A stretch of DNA of 64,000 nt from assembly GCA_010015655.1 (NCBI GenBank), contig ML976670.1:754122-818121 (forward strand), read 5' to 3'. Below are positions 1-10,929 of the stretch, in pieces; position 1 is the stretch's first letter; each line of letters opens with the position of its first letter. The notes below the pieces were generated by a model that worked only from the letters and a program-made list of their open reading frames with translations, had not been told where the DNA came from and did no database searches. The position numbers and the translations under genes are program-made. This DNA comes from Bimuria novae-zelandiae CBS 107.79 (Eukaryota; Ascomycota; Dothideomycetes; Pleosporales; Didymosphaeriaceae).

Positions 1-66
1 CAACCATGCAAAAGAGAGGTCGAGAGTCCGTGACCGGCACTCACAAGGCTGTGATTGAGCTCGCAG

Positions 67-454
67 AAGCCTGTCAAAGGAACTCAAAATCGCCGATCTT
101 GACTCCCAGGCGCTTACTGAAGACCAGATGCAGGAACGCGTACGGGCGGTACAAGGGGGCCGCATCTCCTACAACTCGTCCCTCCTCACGGCAAAGGAAC
201 TGCCTGATAACTCTTTCGGGAGATGGCTGAAGCAACCAAAATGGTGGCTTGCCGCAACGGTGGTTTTCGTACCTACGACATCCTTGATCTGGTTGGCGAA
301 CGTGTTGGTCTGCATCTGGATTGTGGGCCCGACACTGGGACTACTCTTTGCGCTCTGCATTGGATCTACAAGAAAGAGCCGAATCTTTTTTGTTCTTACG
401 TGGACGGTCATATCCTCAATGGTGCCTATAATGTTTTATATTGCTTTTCATTAA
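67..454 (+). CDS. 3' exon of a hypothetical membrane protein (partial)
   Basis: The frame is open from about position 59 to a TAA at 452-454, and a CAG acceptor at 64-66 fits its left edge, so this is probably the last exon of a gene that begins before the window. The encoded tail has a soluble stretch rich in charged residues, then two hydrophobic segments (roughly WWLAATVVFVPTTSLIWLA and a second ending in MVPIMFYIAFH), so it is likely a membrane anchor at the C-terminus. I do not recognise the family. Several overlapping frames are open here, so exon assignment is uncertain. Confidence 0.4.
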
Positions 455-870
455 AGTTAGACCAAAGGTTTATCATGATAGCTATATTCCGCAGCTTTAA
501 CCTAGTGACCCTAGTAAGAAAACAAAGTGGTATTATGGATATTCTTAGGTGACAACATTTTCGCCGCATCTCCATACATTTCACCATCAGGGAATACACA
601 CCACGCGCGTGCAATGAAGTCGGGGTAAGTTCTCATACGATTGCATTGATTCTAGCATAGTCAGCAGAGCGCATAAAAAAGACGTGGTCTTGAGGACGAG
701 CTTTGATGAACATCCGAAGTAGCGTTCGTAGCACAAAGAATCTCATCGGTAATCCAAGCTCAATTCACGTGGCTTTAATTTACAAAATGCACTTCGTAAT
801 GTCTGCTTTAAGTTGAAAGATGCCTTCAGAATCGTTTCATGTATTCGTAAAGCTCCAGTCTGGCATTGTT
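455..870. other. intergenic, no gene seen
   Basis: About 0.4 kb between two convergent genes. Only short shadow frames are present and no RNA gene or repeat was recognised. Confidence 0.5.
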
Positions 871-2484
871 TTAGATATTGTTGCCGCATGTAGCCAGATG
901 TCTATCATGCTCATCGGTAGTCCATTCAATCTCCCTACCCATCACTTCCCGGCTAGTAATAGTAGCATTGACGGGACTCTTGGGAATGAATTCCGTGCCT
1001 CGGGTAGTGAGCACTGACAATACGTGCGCAGCGGCCTGGAAGAGATATCAGCATCTATTCAAAACATTCGCGAGTACCTACTGGTATTGGTATGACTTAC
1101 CTTGGCATTGATTGTTAGTGTGGTCGGATTGGGATTATCGATGGTGTCGCAAGCTTGGTGGTAGCAAGGATCTTGCTCCACGCCCGTTCCCGTGTGCAAT
1201 CCTCCTACCGGCTTGCCAATGTTGAAGAAAGATTGGTAGTCGCTTCCGCCAGTAAATCTTGCCGCGGTCACATTGATACCCTTCCTCGTCATATCGTCCA
1301 CGAAAGTCTTCTCGATGAACTCGCTGCCCGGAGGAGCAGTGAGGTTGTGCGTGCTACCGTCCCCGTCGAAGACGCCAAAGTATCCGCGCGAAACCATGTC
1401 GAAGTTCAGATACGCAAGAATTTTGTTCGCTTCAGTGACATTCAAGCTCTGGACGTAGTATTTGGAGCCGAGCAGACCGTTCTCCTCCGCTCCCCACCAC
1501 GCGAAGCGCACTTTGTTCTTGACGCGAAATTTCTCGAGGGCGGTCTTAACCTCCAGAACGAGACTTGAGCCGGAACCATCATCGTTGATGCCAGCACCTG
1601 CCACAACGGAGTCTAGATGACCACCAAGCATGATGACGTTGTCGGGGTCTCCGTCGACCGTCTCGGTGAACACATTCTGCGTGATTCTCGTTTCCACGGT
1701 CTGAGTCTGCTGGAAATATGCGGTCACTTCTTCGCCAGCTGTGATGCGTTGAACAAGCGCTTCGCCATCCGACAGATTGATGAATCCAGTAGGGACATAT
1801 TCCTCGGGGTTGGGGTTGCTCAAAGTACCAGCAGTAACCGGCGTCTCAACATTGTTGTAGAGAATGACTGCAAGCGCGCCTGCAGCCGCAGCAGGCTTCA
1901 TCCTGCCTGCAAAAGTAGTCCCATCTGGACACGCTCCGCGCTGCACAAGCACAATCTTGTCCGCGACGTCGATATCGGCGTATCCCTCAGCCGTGCAACC
2001 TTCGGGGCCGGTCGCACCAAGTACCAATGGTGCTGTGTAGCCCTCAGCGCTTGTTGAAGGCGAGTACGAAAGCCCAATCACTTGGTACGACGTGTTGGCC
2101 ACCTTGAAACTGATGGAATCAACATGTTGGAACAGCGCCGGGAAATCCTGCGTCCACGTCCGGAAGTTGGTCGAATTCGTCGTGCGCGATAGAATGAAGT
2201 CGACTGATGCTGCATAGCCTGGGAAGCCGAATGCGCGGTTTCCACCATTGGCTTTCGCGATCTGATCGAGCTTGACAAGGTTTCCCATGAGACTACGGTC
2301 AAAATCAGCAGCTTTTAATGGGAATTGGGAGTCGCGCAACGCACCCTTCGGTCGTAACAAGATCTTGCAACGGAATCGAGCTCACAAGCGGGCGCCCATA
2401 CCCGCGTCCATAGCTCGACTCCGGCACTGCAGCAGCGAGCGAGTGCGCTGCGCCCGCAAGAACCAAACCGCTTTTCACCAACAT
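871..2484 (-). CDS. secreted M28 family aminopeptidase with PA domain
   Basis: A zinc aminopeptidase of the M28A (leucine aminopeptidase-like) family, predicted to be secreted and to trim N-terminal residues from peptides. I reconstruct three exons, 2345-2484, 1101-2292 and 871-1035 (498 aa). The introns are 52 bp (GTGCGT..TAG) and 65 bp (GTAAGT..CAG), and the exon total is divisible by three. Residues 1-20 look like a signal peptide (MLVKSGLVLAGAAHSLAAAV). A PA domain spans about 130-230. The M28 metal and catalytic motifs are complete: GGHLDSV (H272), INDDGSGS (D284), WWGAEENG (E316/E317), NFDM (D345) and CYHQACD (H425). Splicing the first intron joins the signal exon to the family-typical stretch LVKLDQIAKANGGNRAFG, which supports the model. 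The final exon ends KAAAHVLSVL and onward, as in relatives. Confidence 0.93.
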
Positions 2485-4394
2485 CTCGACAAGAAATTAT
2501 GCGGGTAAGATTTCAACTCTCGCAGCTTTACAACCCGGCGGTCTCGCCTCTTATACCCATCCCGATTCCCGGTACCCTGCACATGCATACCATATTAAGA
2601 TAGATTATGTGCGTCTTTCCCCACCGTTATCACGTCCATCACGCTTAAAAGTCTGGGCTACGCTACGAGATCGAGAAAAGCAGGTACCAAGAACGATAGA
2701 GAGACGTTGCCAAGCGGGAAGTGCAGGGTCGGCTTGCCACCTTCCCAATAAAGGCAATTCACGTGGCTTAAAGGCTTGGCTTGTTGATTATTATCTGCGA
2801 TGCTGCTCGAAGCTACACTAAGAAAGAAAAGGCATAAGAAGATATTTTCTTAGTCAAGGGACAAGTTTGTCTTTGGTTCGGTTCCAAGCCCTTCCCGGAT
2901 TGTTGCGCCGCCGGCCCCAACGAATACATAACCTGGACTATTTCAACAATGCTCACCCTAACGAAATCTACAGTATGTCTCAAAAAGCAGAGTGATTTGA
3001 CACCTACTGTGATGATTTTGCTCATATTCTGGAACAATGACCGATCGCTAAATGACTATTCACGTTACAACATTGAACATCCTCGCAGTAGCGAATGCGC
3101 TCCAGGTGGCTACTCAACAGTTCTTTGGACCCACCGTCGTATTCGGAAATCATTTCCCCTGGTCAGGTCTTAGGAAACTTTTTGTAAACAATTGGAAAGC
3201 TCTACGGAACCGGAACGTCCCACGAAAACCTCCCTTACCCTTACCGAGCACCAGCATAAGTTAATACACACCCCCACAGAGAATGCTCACTTAACGTTAT
3301 AAGGGATAGAAATCTACCAGCCAAAATCTCCAGAATAACGACGACCAGGATGATTCGTCTTGCTATCACCCATCCTCGCACTTGCGAGCTTTTTCTTCAC
3401 CGCGCCCAACTCCAGCCGTTGGAACCACGCCTTGTCTCTAGAGTAAGTGCTACTCCTAGCAGTCCCTTTACAAAGATCACTTAGACAGGCAAGTAGAACG
3501 CACTACAACAGTAATAACCGAAAACCAAAAGCCAGCTAGCACTATTTCGATTAAGAAGTCTACGCTGCCCGCCTCTACCGCCCACAACTTCATGTTGGAT
3601 CCCGGAATTGTTCCCTCTTAGAGAATTTCTAGTGCAAAATTCATAGCACAGCGCCTGTATAATACACCCAGCTTCACAATTCTACGCATGCGATACACAA
3701 TACCCGAACGATTCAGTTCAGCACAGGTAAATCCAACCCGAGGATTAGTTCGGCTACTGGGCAGTATCTGGTTCCATGTATTAGTTGGTTAGGAGCTACA
3801 TGGGCTCTCGGTTACAAGGACTCCAATAATCGCCGATGTGTTATCTCAGGATGATCAATAACAATGGCCAACTTTTAGCTTTACGCGAGAGAGGGGCTTT
3901 TCAGTCTATGGATTCACGCAGAGAAAGACAGATTGCGGGTCTTTTATTGGCTTTTTATATCTAGAATGAGGGTGGAATTTGGGTGGAATGTGCCGCGCTG
4001 AAGTTAATTATCTGGAGTCATATCCTACAGGCGGAGACTTGAAGCATGCATGGTAAAGGTATGTACGACGGAGCGTAAGCGCACATTAAAGAGCGGTAGG
4101 AGAAGCATCATGATGCACTGAAAATCATGAAGAGTTGCATAGACTGGTTGGAACACAATCTTGGGTTCAGTAGACGATGATGGGAAATGACTATGGTATG
4201 TCTTGAACATTCAGAATGAAGGACGACTGTGCCCCAGCAGGGAAAAGATTCCCGTAATCTCTACCTGTTTAAAGTCGACGGTTCTCCATCCCGTTTACAT
4301 CTTTGCGAGGCTCCACTAGCTAGTGTAAACCAGCTTCTGACATCCATGACTGGAACTTGGGCCCGGGTTCGTACCGAACACGCACTCAACGCGC
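2485..4394. other. long intergenic region, no supported gene
   Basis: About 1.9 kb of mixed composition between the aminopeptidase start and the end of the next minus-strand gene. The only open frames are under 75 codons, lack family signals and overlap each other. I see no tRNA, terminal repeats or conserved motif. The first few hundred bases presumably hold the aminopeptidase promoter. Confidence 0.4.
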
Positions 4395-5203
4395 TCAGGC
4401 CTTCCACTCAAGCCATCCGCTCCGCGGCACAACCTCCGTCATATTGCGCACCTCCATTCCTAGAAGCTCGAAATCCCTACCAGGTGGTACACCGCGCTTC
4501 GCATTCTTGATCTGCTCCGCCCCTAGCTCTGCCAGGCAGCGGAACTTGCGCTGACCCCACATCCGCAACAGACCACCTGGCGCGGTGCATACCCCGAACG
4601 ACTGACCTCCGTACGCGAAGCAGGCGCCATAAGTCCTGCCGTCCGTTCCAAAGAGGGGCCACATCCACGTCTTGCCATCGAGGTAGCCGCGGTCCTTGTA
4701 GATGGCTGTGAAGCAAGTCAGTACCCTAGGTATCTAGGTGATCAAAGGGGAAGGGCGACTCACTGAAGTGCCAGAGAGGCTTGTTCGCGAAGTGCATCTC
4801 GATGAGGTCGTAGTCGTTCCAGGAATCCTATTGTCAACATCAGCATCGAGGTTCGCAGAGTATCTGTGAAGGCTCAATAGAGCTGGTGGGGTGTGTGTAC
4901 CGAGTCGATGTGCTCGACACCGCAGCGGCTCTTGGGCTCGCAGCGAATGCCCAAGCGGCCGTGGCTCAAATCAGTCCGCTCCTTGTAGCCGGTCTCCAAG
5001 TTCGCATCGCCAGGGTTGATGTCGTCGCAGGTGGGTTGGCCGTGGTCGTCGACCAGCCAGCCAAGAACCTGGTACCTGCCGACAGATGGTGTGTCCTGGG
5101 TACCGTGCACAACCCAGAGGTCGAAGTTGGCGGAGGCGAAGTGGGTGGTGGCGAACAGAGCCGCGAGGCCGTACAAGAGGGATGCGGGCATGGTAAACCG
5201 CAT
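4395..5203 (-). CDS. small secreted protein, cysteine-containing, unknown function
   Basis: Three exons can be placed, 4901-5203, 4764-4827 and 4395-4705 (225 aa), with introns of 73 and 58 bp; the total is divisible by three. The N-terminus is a clear signal peptide (MRFTMPASLLYGLAALFATT, cleavage probably after ASA). The mature part contains several cysteines (PTCDDI, GIRCEPKSRCGVEH, YGACFAY, GVCTAPGG, KFRCLAE), suggesting disulphides and an extracellular location. An in-frame ATG at 5290 lies directly downstream of a TATA motif at 5293-5300, so the ATG at 5203 is the better start. I do not recognise the family. An effector-like or cell-wall role would be a guess from size and secretion only. 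Confidence 0.75.
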
Positions 5204-5292
5204 GGTGCGCAGAGGGCTGAGTGGGTACGAGATTGAGCGCAAATTTCGAAGTTGGTTGTAGTAGAAGAGAGGGGAGGGGCGGAACGTCAAGG

Positions 5293-5300
5293 TTTATATA
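5293..5300 (-). promoter_or_regulatory. TATA-like box for the small secreted protein gene
   Basis: The minus strand reads TATATAAA followed by CC, about 90 bp upstream of the ATG at 5203, a reasonable spacing for a short fungal leader. It also argues against translation from the ATG at 5290. Confidence 0.5.
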
Positions 5301-6000
5301 GAAGGAAAGAGCAAACGCTAAGCCAAGGTTATAGAAAGAGAAAGAGCGAGCGGTGGGTCTTGTCCCAATAAGAGAAAAAGGCCAGCGCTAAAGTTCTAGA
5401 AAAAGCGAGAGATACAGTTAAATATTTAGGTTGTTGCAAGAGGCAAGAGCGAACGTTCCAGTCTTGCTGCAATTGACAAACAAGCACAAACCAAGTCCAA
5501 AACTTGCAAAAGCCCGCACACACTCCAGTTCCATTTGGCATTGTCTTAGTCCTGTGTGTTACCCCAGGATAAGCAATACAATGTCTGACTTACACCTACT
5601 TTGATTACGAGTCGCAACAATCAATTCTCAATTGATCACGAGGCAGGAAAGAGCCGTCCAGGGCTGACACGTTAGCAAATGATCTATCACCGGATGTTTA
5701 GGGGCGTCACTAAGCTCTTCGCACTCGCGGGCGCGGGCGCGTTCCAGGTAGCTACTTGATAGGCTCCTGGTTGCTCTTGGACATTCGTACACTTGATGAA
5801 CATGTGGAGTCGCAGTAACAGAGGCGCATCAGAAGAGGGACTGGGACATGAAATCAAAGGAATGTACAAGCTTTGTCGGAGAGACCTGTATATACACTCT
5901 AATCCACCCCAGCGCTCGCTCTATACAGTCATCGTATGCACACTATCGTACAACACTCTCCCATCTCCTCGCACGCACGCACCACCCCTTGTCCCACCAC
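5301..6000. other. intergenic, no gene seen
   Basis: Only short overlapping frames; the 70-codon minus-strand frame near 5.3-5.5 kb has no recognisable features. The right part presumably carries the 3' flank of the kinase gene. Confidence 0.4.
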
Positions 6001-8019
6001 CTACCCCTCAAAGACCCCATGCTGTAAATCCACCCCAAAGTCCTTCGCCATAACCCTCATCCTATCCTCAATATCCTCCTCCATGCCCCTCCCCCACCCG
6101 ACGCTCTGCTTCACCCTACTCCATGCAAAAAAAGCATCACTCAACAACAACACCATCTGAAACCTCAAATGGTTAACCCAATTCCGCCACCTCTGGGCGG
6201 GCGACAAATCCAGGGACTCTGTCAGCGCGCGGCTCGCCCACAGCCCTGTGATTTTAATGCGGTTGACTGGAGAGCCGAGGAACTGGTTGTTGCCCTGAAC
6301 GATGCGCAGGTTGCGGCCGATGAAGATGAGCTCGCGCGGCCACTTGGACTCGTCACCGAGGATCTGCTTGATGCCGTCGCGGGCTTTGGCTTGCATGGCG
6401 AAGGCGCGCTCCGCCTGGTCTTTCCCGGTGCCACCTTTCCTTAGCTCGTTGAGCGTGTGGTTGTCCCCGCCTTCGTAAGGCCGCATGAGGGTCGCGCTGG
6501 CAAAGATATCCGGGTTGTTGACGCCCCAGGAGGACACGATGTCCTTGATGGTGGCGTTGTCGAAGGCCATGAGCGACTTCCAGAAGAGGGCGTATTGGTG
6601 GCGGAAGGACGGCGACATGGAGATGTAGAGGCCGTGGTCGATCAGGACGACTTCGGGCTGGCCTGAGGGGAGGCGGCGGATGAAGATGTTACCAGGGTGC
6701 GGGTCGCAGTGGACGATGCCCCAGAGGAACATTTGGGCTGAGAAGAGATCGACGATGGTGTTCATTGTGGTTTTTAGGGAGACGCCGAGGCCGCCATGGC
6801 CGTCGGCGCCTTTCCATTGCTTGCGGTTGGGCTTGAAAAGCGGGTGTTTGGGCGCGTCTTCGGGGACGGAGGTGTCGACGAAGGTGTTATCCTTAGGCAA
6901 AGGAGGGAGAAGACTCCCGCCTGCTCCTGGACTGCCTTGTCGGAACCCACCTTGCCAATGGTTCTGGATGCCTTCTTTATCCCAGAGGCGCACGCCTTCG
7001 ATCCACTCAGCAGTCATGACGCGCTTGCTTGACAGCTCCCTATACACCTTCGGGATGTAGACACGCCCATTCAGACGCTTCTCGTCGGCGACCAACTCCC
7101 GCATCTTCTCCGCATTATCCGCCTCGTTCTGGAAATCCGTCTCCAGCATCAACCTCTCCGTGATATACGGCACGAGGGTATAAAGCGGTATGCCAAACCA
7201 CCACGTATACGCCTTCGCCACGACCTTGAACGCCCACAAATCCCAGCCCACCTGGTCCGCAATCTCCCTCTTCTGGATCTTCACCGCGACCTCGCGCCCA
7301 TCCGCCAGTCTCGCCCAATGCACCTGCGCGACACTCGCGCTGGCCCGTGCCGTTTTCTCCATCACGCCCTTGCCCTCGGCCCCATCAAAGCTCACGCCAA
7401 ACACCTCCTCGACGCTCTTCCCAAAGTCCTCGCTTACTACTCTCTCGACTTCGGCCCACTCGTTCTGCGGTGCATCATCGAACATCTTCGCAAACATCTT
7501 CTGAAACTGCGGCGGCAGCACCGCGCTCTGCATCGCAATCGCCTGGCCAATCTTGAGGTACAGCCCGCCATTGTACCGCAGCAGGTCGAATATGCGCGTC
7601 GCATTCCGCGCGTGCAGCTCCTCGATGGAGTTCGCCAGCGGGGGGTGCGCGCGGAAATTGATCTTGTAGTCCAGCCCGATGATGAGGCCTGTTTTGAACG
7701 TGCGGAAGCTGCGCGTGAGCGCGGAGGCGTTGAACTGCCTGTCGAGCAGGTAGCCCGCGCCGAGGACGCTAGATAGGACGAAGAGGCGGCGCACCCATTT
7801 TCGCCGGCGAAAGGGGGGTTTGATATTGCGCGGTTTCGGGCGGGGGAGATCGGCGGGGTTGATGGGACGCGCGGGTTGAAACTGGGCGCTGTGGACGGGG
7901 CGGACGAGCGATGGTCGCGAACGCAGTGTGGGAGTGGCGGCTACTTTCGAAGAGAGTAGATTACGGGTCGCATGGCGGTACGTCTGGGCTCCACTGAGGA
8001 GACGCAGGCCATGTATCAT
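6001..8019 (-). CDS. MCP2: mitochondrial ABC1/ADCK (UbiB) family atypical kinase, Mcp2-like
   Basis: A single uninterrupted 672-aa frame. The basic N-terminus (MIHGLRLLSGAQTYRHATRN) resembles a mitochondrial presequence, and a hydrophobic segment lies at about 78-93. The UbiB core is complete: KIGQ at 156-159, an alanine-rich nucleotide loop (ASASVAQVH, about 226-234), VKIQ with the likely ATP-binding lysine K247, the metal/catalytic motif HCDPHPGN at 437-444, and IDHG at 460-463 in place of the kinase DFG. The family sits at the inner mitochondrial membrane and affects coenzyme Q and lipid homeostasis. The domain order and long linker around 345-410 resemble the yeast Mcp2/ADCK1/5 branch more than Coq8; that branch call is an inference from motif variants. 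Confidence 0.93.
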   Translation of the reverse strand: MIHGLRLLSGAQTYRHATRNLLSSKVAATPTLRSRPSLVRPVHSAQFQPARPINPADLPRPKPRNIKPPFRRRKWVRRLFVLSSVLGAGYLLDRQFNASALTRSFRTFKTGLIIGLDYKINFRAHPPLANSIEELHARNATRIFDLLRYNGGLYLKIGQAIAMQSAVLPPQFQKMFAKMFDDAPQNEWAEVERVVSEDFGKSVEEVFGVSFDGAEGKGVMEKTARASASVAQVHWARLADGREVAVKIQKREIADQVGWDLWAFKVVAKAYTWWFGIPLYTLVPYITERLMLETDFQNEADNAEKMRELVADEKRLNGRVYIPKVYRELSSKRVMTAEWIEGVRLWDKEGIQNHWQGGFRQGSPGAGGSLLPPLPKDNTFVDTSVPEDAPKHPLFKPNRKQWKGADGHGGLGVSLKTTMNTIVDLFSAQMFLWGIVHCDPHPGNIFIRRLPSGQPEVVLIDHGLYISMSPSFRHQYALFWKSLMAFDNATIKDIVSSWGVNNPDIFASATLMRPYEGGDNHTLNELRKGGTGKDQAERAFAMQAKARDGIKQILGDESKWPRELIFIGRNLRIVQGNNQFLGSPVNRIKITGLWASRALTESLDLSPAQRWRNWVNHLRFQMVLLLSDAFFAWSRVKQSVGWGRGMEEDIEDRMRVMAKDFGVDLQHGVFEG

Positions 8020-8680
8020 CGCTATTTGGAGATGTGCGAGGGCGAAAAAGAGCGACGCGTGGCATGGTGGGTGGTCGCGACTTTTTGTCTTTATTCATGA
8101 CGTTCACACCGTTTAAACTGCGTGGGTTGGCTCATTGGGCCGCCGTAGCTTGCACCGAAAAGGCCGGTGGGGCCAGGCTTCGTCCGGCGCCGGATAGCCT
8201 CCGCTCGTGTAGTTGGAAAGCACAGGAATTTATTATGCTAAACGAAGACAACATTACATTCTTTGCTATTTGTATGTACCTTTTAATAGAAGTTCTACAA
8301 GCTCGAAGTGGATTGTTTCCATTTATCCGAGCCTTTTGAGGCAAATACTCGAGGAGTGTCACACAACTGTCATCCAGACGGTCCGCGGGATCTCCGCAAA
8401 ATAATCCTTCGACCGTTATTCTTGGGATGCGTGCCTTTCTGTCTCGAATCACTAGTTTGAGTTAGCCTAGGGAAAACATTTAGCACCGTGGGTACTCCGC
8501 ACTAACCTCAAGCCTCTCCCTGCGCATCCAATCCATATTGCAATAGGCAGCCTCCATACATCTTCCATCTTGCCTATCGCGGCTCCGTGAATTTGCAACT
8601 CGGCTCGGCGTTGCCTTGCGTCGCGTAGAGCCGCTTCGATGCGACATCTTCGTTCCGTGGTGCCATACATCGGATCGGCT
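8020..8680. other. intergenic, no gene seen
   Basis: Upstream region of the minus-strand kinase gene and downstream flank of the Yae1-type gene. Only short frames, none with recognisable features. Confidence 0.4.
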
Positions 8681-9313
8681 TTACCCCTGCACCGCATCCG
8701 CCTCTGTCCCTTCACCCCTCCCCTTCTCCACAGCCTCCAAATCAACCCCCCATCTCCTTGCCAGATCCTCAACACTCCCTATCCATTTCTTAACCACAGG
8801 ATGTGCCTGTGCGACCTCGCGAAACGTGACTTCCTCTCCCTCCTTCCCGTCAGCCGCCCACTTCCAGATCCCCTCTTCATCAACCCACTGCGTCCCTAGC
8901 ACATTCTCAATTCTCAACTCCTCTCTTGCTTGTGCCCACAGCCCCTCCACATCCTTCCCTTTCCCTTTATCGCTCCCTCGCAACGACTTACTCATCCCCT
9001 CCAAAACCCCCAAGGTCCCTCCCACAAGCACCCCAATTTCCGCGCCGAGTGCAAAACCCTCGTCAAACCCCTCTTGTACATACTGCCCTTTGGCCGCCGA
9101 AAGACCCTCGCGGTACGCGTCCGTGTCGAGATTGCGCTGCCGGGAGGGGAAGTCGGAGAGCATTTCATCGTCCCGTTGCGCTGTGAACAATGGTGAGGCG
9201 TGCGGGGAGGAGCCGTAGATGTCGTCTAGCGGATCGGCATGCGGTGGAGTAGGCGGGAGAGCGCCGGCGGGGAAGAAGGCCAGGTCTGGAGACGGCGAGG
9301 GTGCGCGTATCAT
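8681..9313 (-). CDS. YAE1: Yae1-type protein (Lto1-Yae1 adaptor family)
   Basis: A 210-aa single-exon frame starting at the ATG at 9313. The diagnostic segment is YREGLSAAKGQYVQEGFDEG followed by FALGAEIGVLVGGTLGVLEG: glycines recur about every fourth residue, as in the deca-GX3 motif of Yae1/Lto1. Short motifs upstream (LDDIYGSSP, DEMLSDFP) are also typical of fungal Yae1 N-termini. In yeast, Yae1 with Lto1 links the cytosolic Fe-S targeting complex to the ABC protein Rli1 for ribosome biogenesis. The upstream in-frame extension to 9607 lacks family similarity and is probably leader sequence. Confidence 0.85.
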   Translation of the reverse strand: MIRAPSPSPDLAFFPAGALPPTPPHADPLDDIYGSSPHASPLFTAQRDDEMLSDFPSRQRNLDTDAYREGLSAAKGQYVQEGFDEGFALGAEIGVLVGGTLGVLEGMSKSLRGSDKGKGKDVEGLWAQAREELRIENVLGTQWVDEEGIWKWAADGKEGEEVTFREVAQAHPVVKKWIGSVEDLARRWGVDLEAVEKGRGEGTEADAVQG

Positions 9314-9865
9314 TTTGATGTTGGTTTGTTGTGTTGCGCTGGTGGAGTGAGAGAGGTGATATGTGTGCGGCTCTGCGATGACTAGATTGCTGGACCCTGG
9401 CGCGTCGAGGCTGGTGGGCTGTTTAGCGCGGGTGCGGTTGTTGCTGAATGGGGGCAGTTGGCAGCCATGGATGCCATGGAAAGGATTCACGCGATAAATC
9501 TTGGAGTAGCCGGCAATTTGCAGGTCGCGTAACCGTTTAGACGATTGACTTGTCGCTCTACATGATCTTGTGGTTTTCGTCCGCACACCGACCAGCTCAG
9601 CCCCCATGTAACGGCTTTAGCAGCTAAACACCATCAGCAGCCGGAGATAGTGCTTCCGCTGGCCAGGATCTCAACAGCACCACAGTGGCCGTACGAGTAT
9701 AATATACTTATGGCTCTGCTGCTCTTACCTGTCGTCTATGCCCATCAAGGTCTTCATATCTTCAAAGCTCTTCGTCCCAGTGCCCAATTGTCCCAGCAGT
9801 CCATTGTAGGATCAACGCCAGCCCTCTTATCGTCTGCCTTTGACTACCAACGCATCTGAACCATC
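9314..9865. promoter_or_regulatory. divergent intergenic region between YAE1 and an SDR gene
   Basis: About 0.55 kb separating two head-to-head genes, so it should hold both promoters. An AT-rich stretch (AATATACTTATGG) near 9700 is the only TATA-like sequence I noticed; no specific operator is recognisable. Confidence 0.4.
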
Positions 9866-10870
9866 ATGGTGTCCCTTGCCGATGTTCGCGCCCACAATGC
9901 GACCCTGAAGTCACTCGCCCCAAACCTCGTTGCCATCTTTGTTGGCGGCACATCTGGCATCTCCCACTACACGGCCCTGGAATTTGCCCGCAACACGCGC
10001 TCGCCACACATCTACCTGGTCGGACGGAACCAAACCGCAGCCGCAAACATCACCGCAGAGCTCAAGTCCATAAACTCCTCCTCCACCGTGGAATTCATCA
10101 AGAAGGATGTGAGTCTGTTACGTCAAGTGGACGAGGCCTGCAAAGAGATCAAGGGAAAGGAGAAGAAGGTGAACCTGCTGTTCATGACCGTCGGGTACCT
10201 GACGCTCAAAGGCAGGAACGAGACTGAGGAGGGCCTCGATCACAAATTCGCCTTGAACTATTACGCAAGGGCGCGTTTCATGCACAACTTGGCCCCGTTG
10301 CTGGATGCGGCCGCCAAGGACGATGATTCGAAGGCGACGCTTTCGCGCGTCTTCTCCGTGTACGATCCTGCCCTCGGCAAGAACAGGGACTTCAACTTCT
10401 CCGATCCCTCGCTCAAGGAAAATTTCTCCGTAAGGAACTGCGCCACACACGGCAGTGCGTTGGGGAACTTTGCCATGGAGCACCTGGCGAAACAGTGGCC
10501 GAATACTTCGTTCATCCACGAAATGCCAGGCATCGTTGAGACACGAGCCGGTGGCAGTCTGTGGCTCAAGGCACTGTATACTGTTCTGTCGCCATTTTCG
10601 GTGGACAAGAAAGAGAGCGGCGAGCGACATTTGTTTGCGGCAACCGCGCCACGCTATGCACCGCGAGCGAAGGCGGATAGTGTCGAAGGTGTTGTCGATG
10701 GCGCTGACGGCATCAAGGGCAGTGGTCACTACCATCTATCCTGGAATGGGGAGACACAGGCTAGCACGAAGAGGGCGGACAAGATGAGGGCTGAGGGCGC
10801 AGAGGCGAAGCTGTGGACGCATACGACGGAGGTTTTCCGGAAGATTTGCGAGGAAGGCGGTAAATACTAG
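9866..10870 (+). CDS. short-chain dehydrogenase/reductase-like protein, divergent active site
   Basis: A 334-aa intronless frame. The N-terminal Rossmann segment VAIFVGGTSGISHYTALEFA has a GGTSGIS version of the SDR TGxxxGIG cofactor motif, followed by YLVGRN and a conserved FMTVGYL strand. The usual catalytic YxxxK is not evident: the region where it is expected reads ENFSVRNCATHGSALGNFAM. This resembles a group of fungal SDR-like proteins often found near secondary-metabolism genes, though no such cluster is visible here. It may bind NAD(P) with altered or lost reductase chemistry. It is convergent with the Ap4A phosphorylase gene, with stop codons about 60 bp apart. Confidence 0.85.
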   Translation: MVSLADVRAHNATLKSLAPNLVAIFVGGTSGISHYTALEFARNTRSPHIYLVGRNQTAAANITAELKSINSSSTVEFIKKDVSLLRQVDEACKEIKGKEKKVNLLFMTVGYLTLKGRNETEEGLDHKFALNYYARARFMHNLAPLLDAAAKDDDSKATLSRVFSVYDPALGKNRDFNFSDPSLKENFSVRNCATHGSALGNFAMEHLAKQWPNTSFIHEMPGIVETRAGGSLWLKALYTVLSPFSVDKKESGERHLFAATAPRYAPRAKADSVEGVVDGADGIKGSGHYHLSWNGETQASTKRADKMRAEGAEAKLWTHTTEVFRKICEEGGKY

Positions 10871-10929
10871 GTTGTATGGTGGCGTGCGAATTCTCTTTTT
10901 GTATGATACGATCTTAGTTCTTATGTCAT

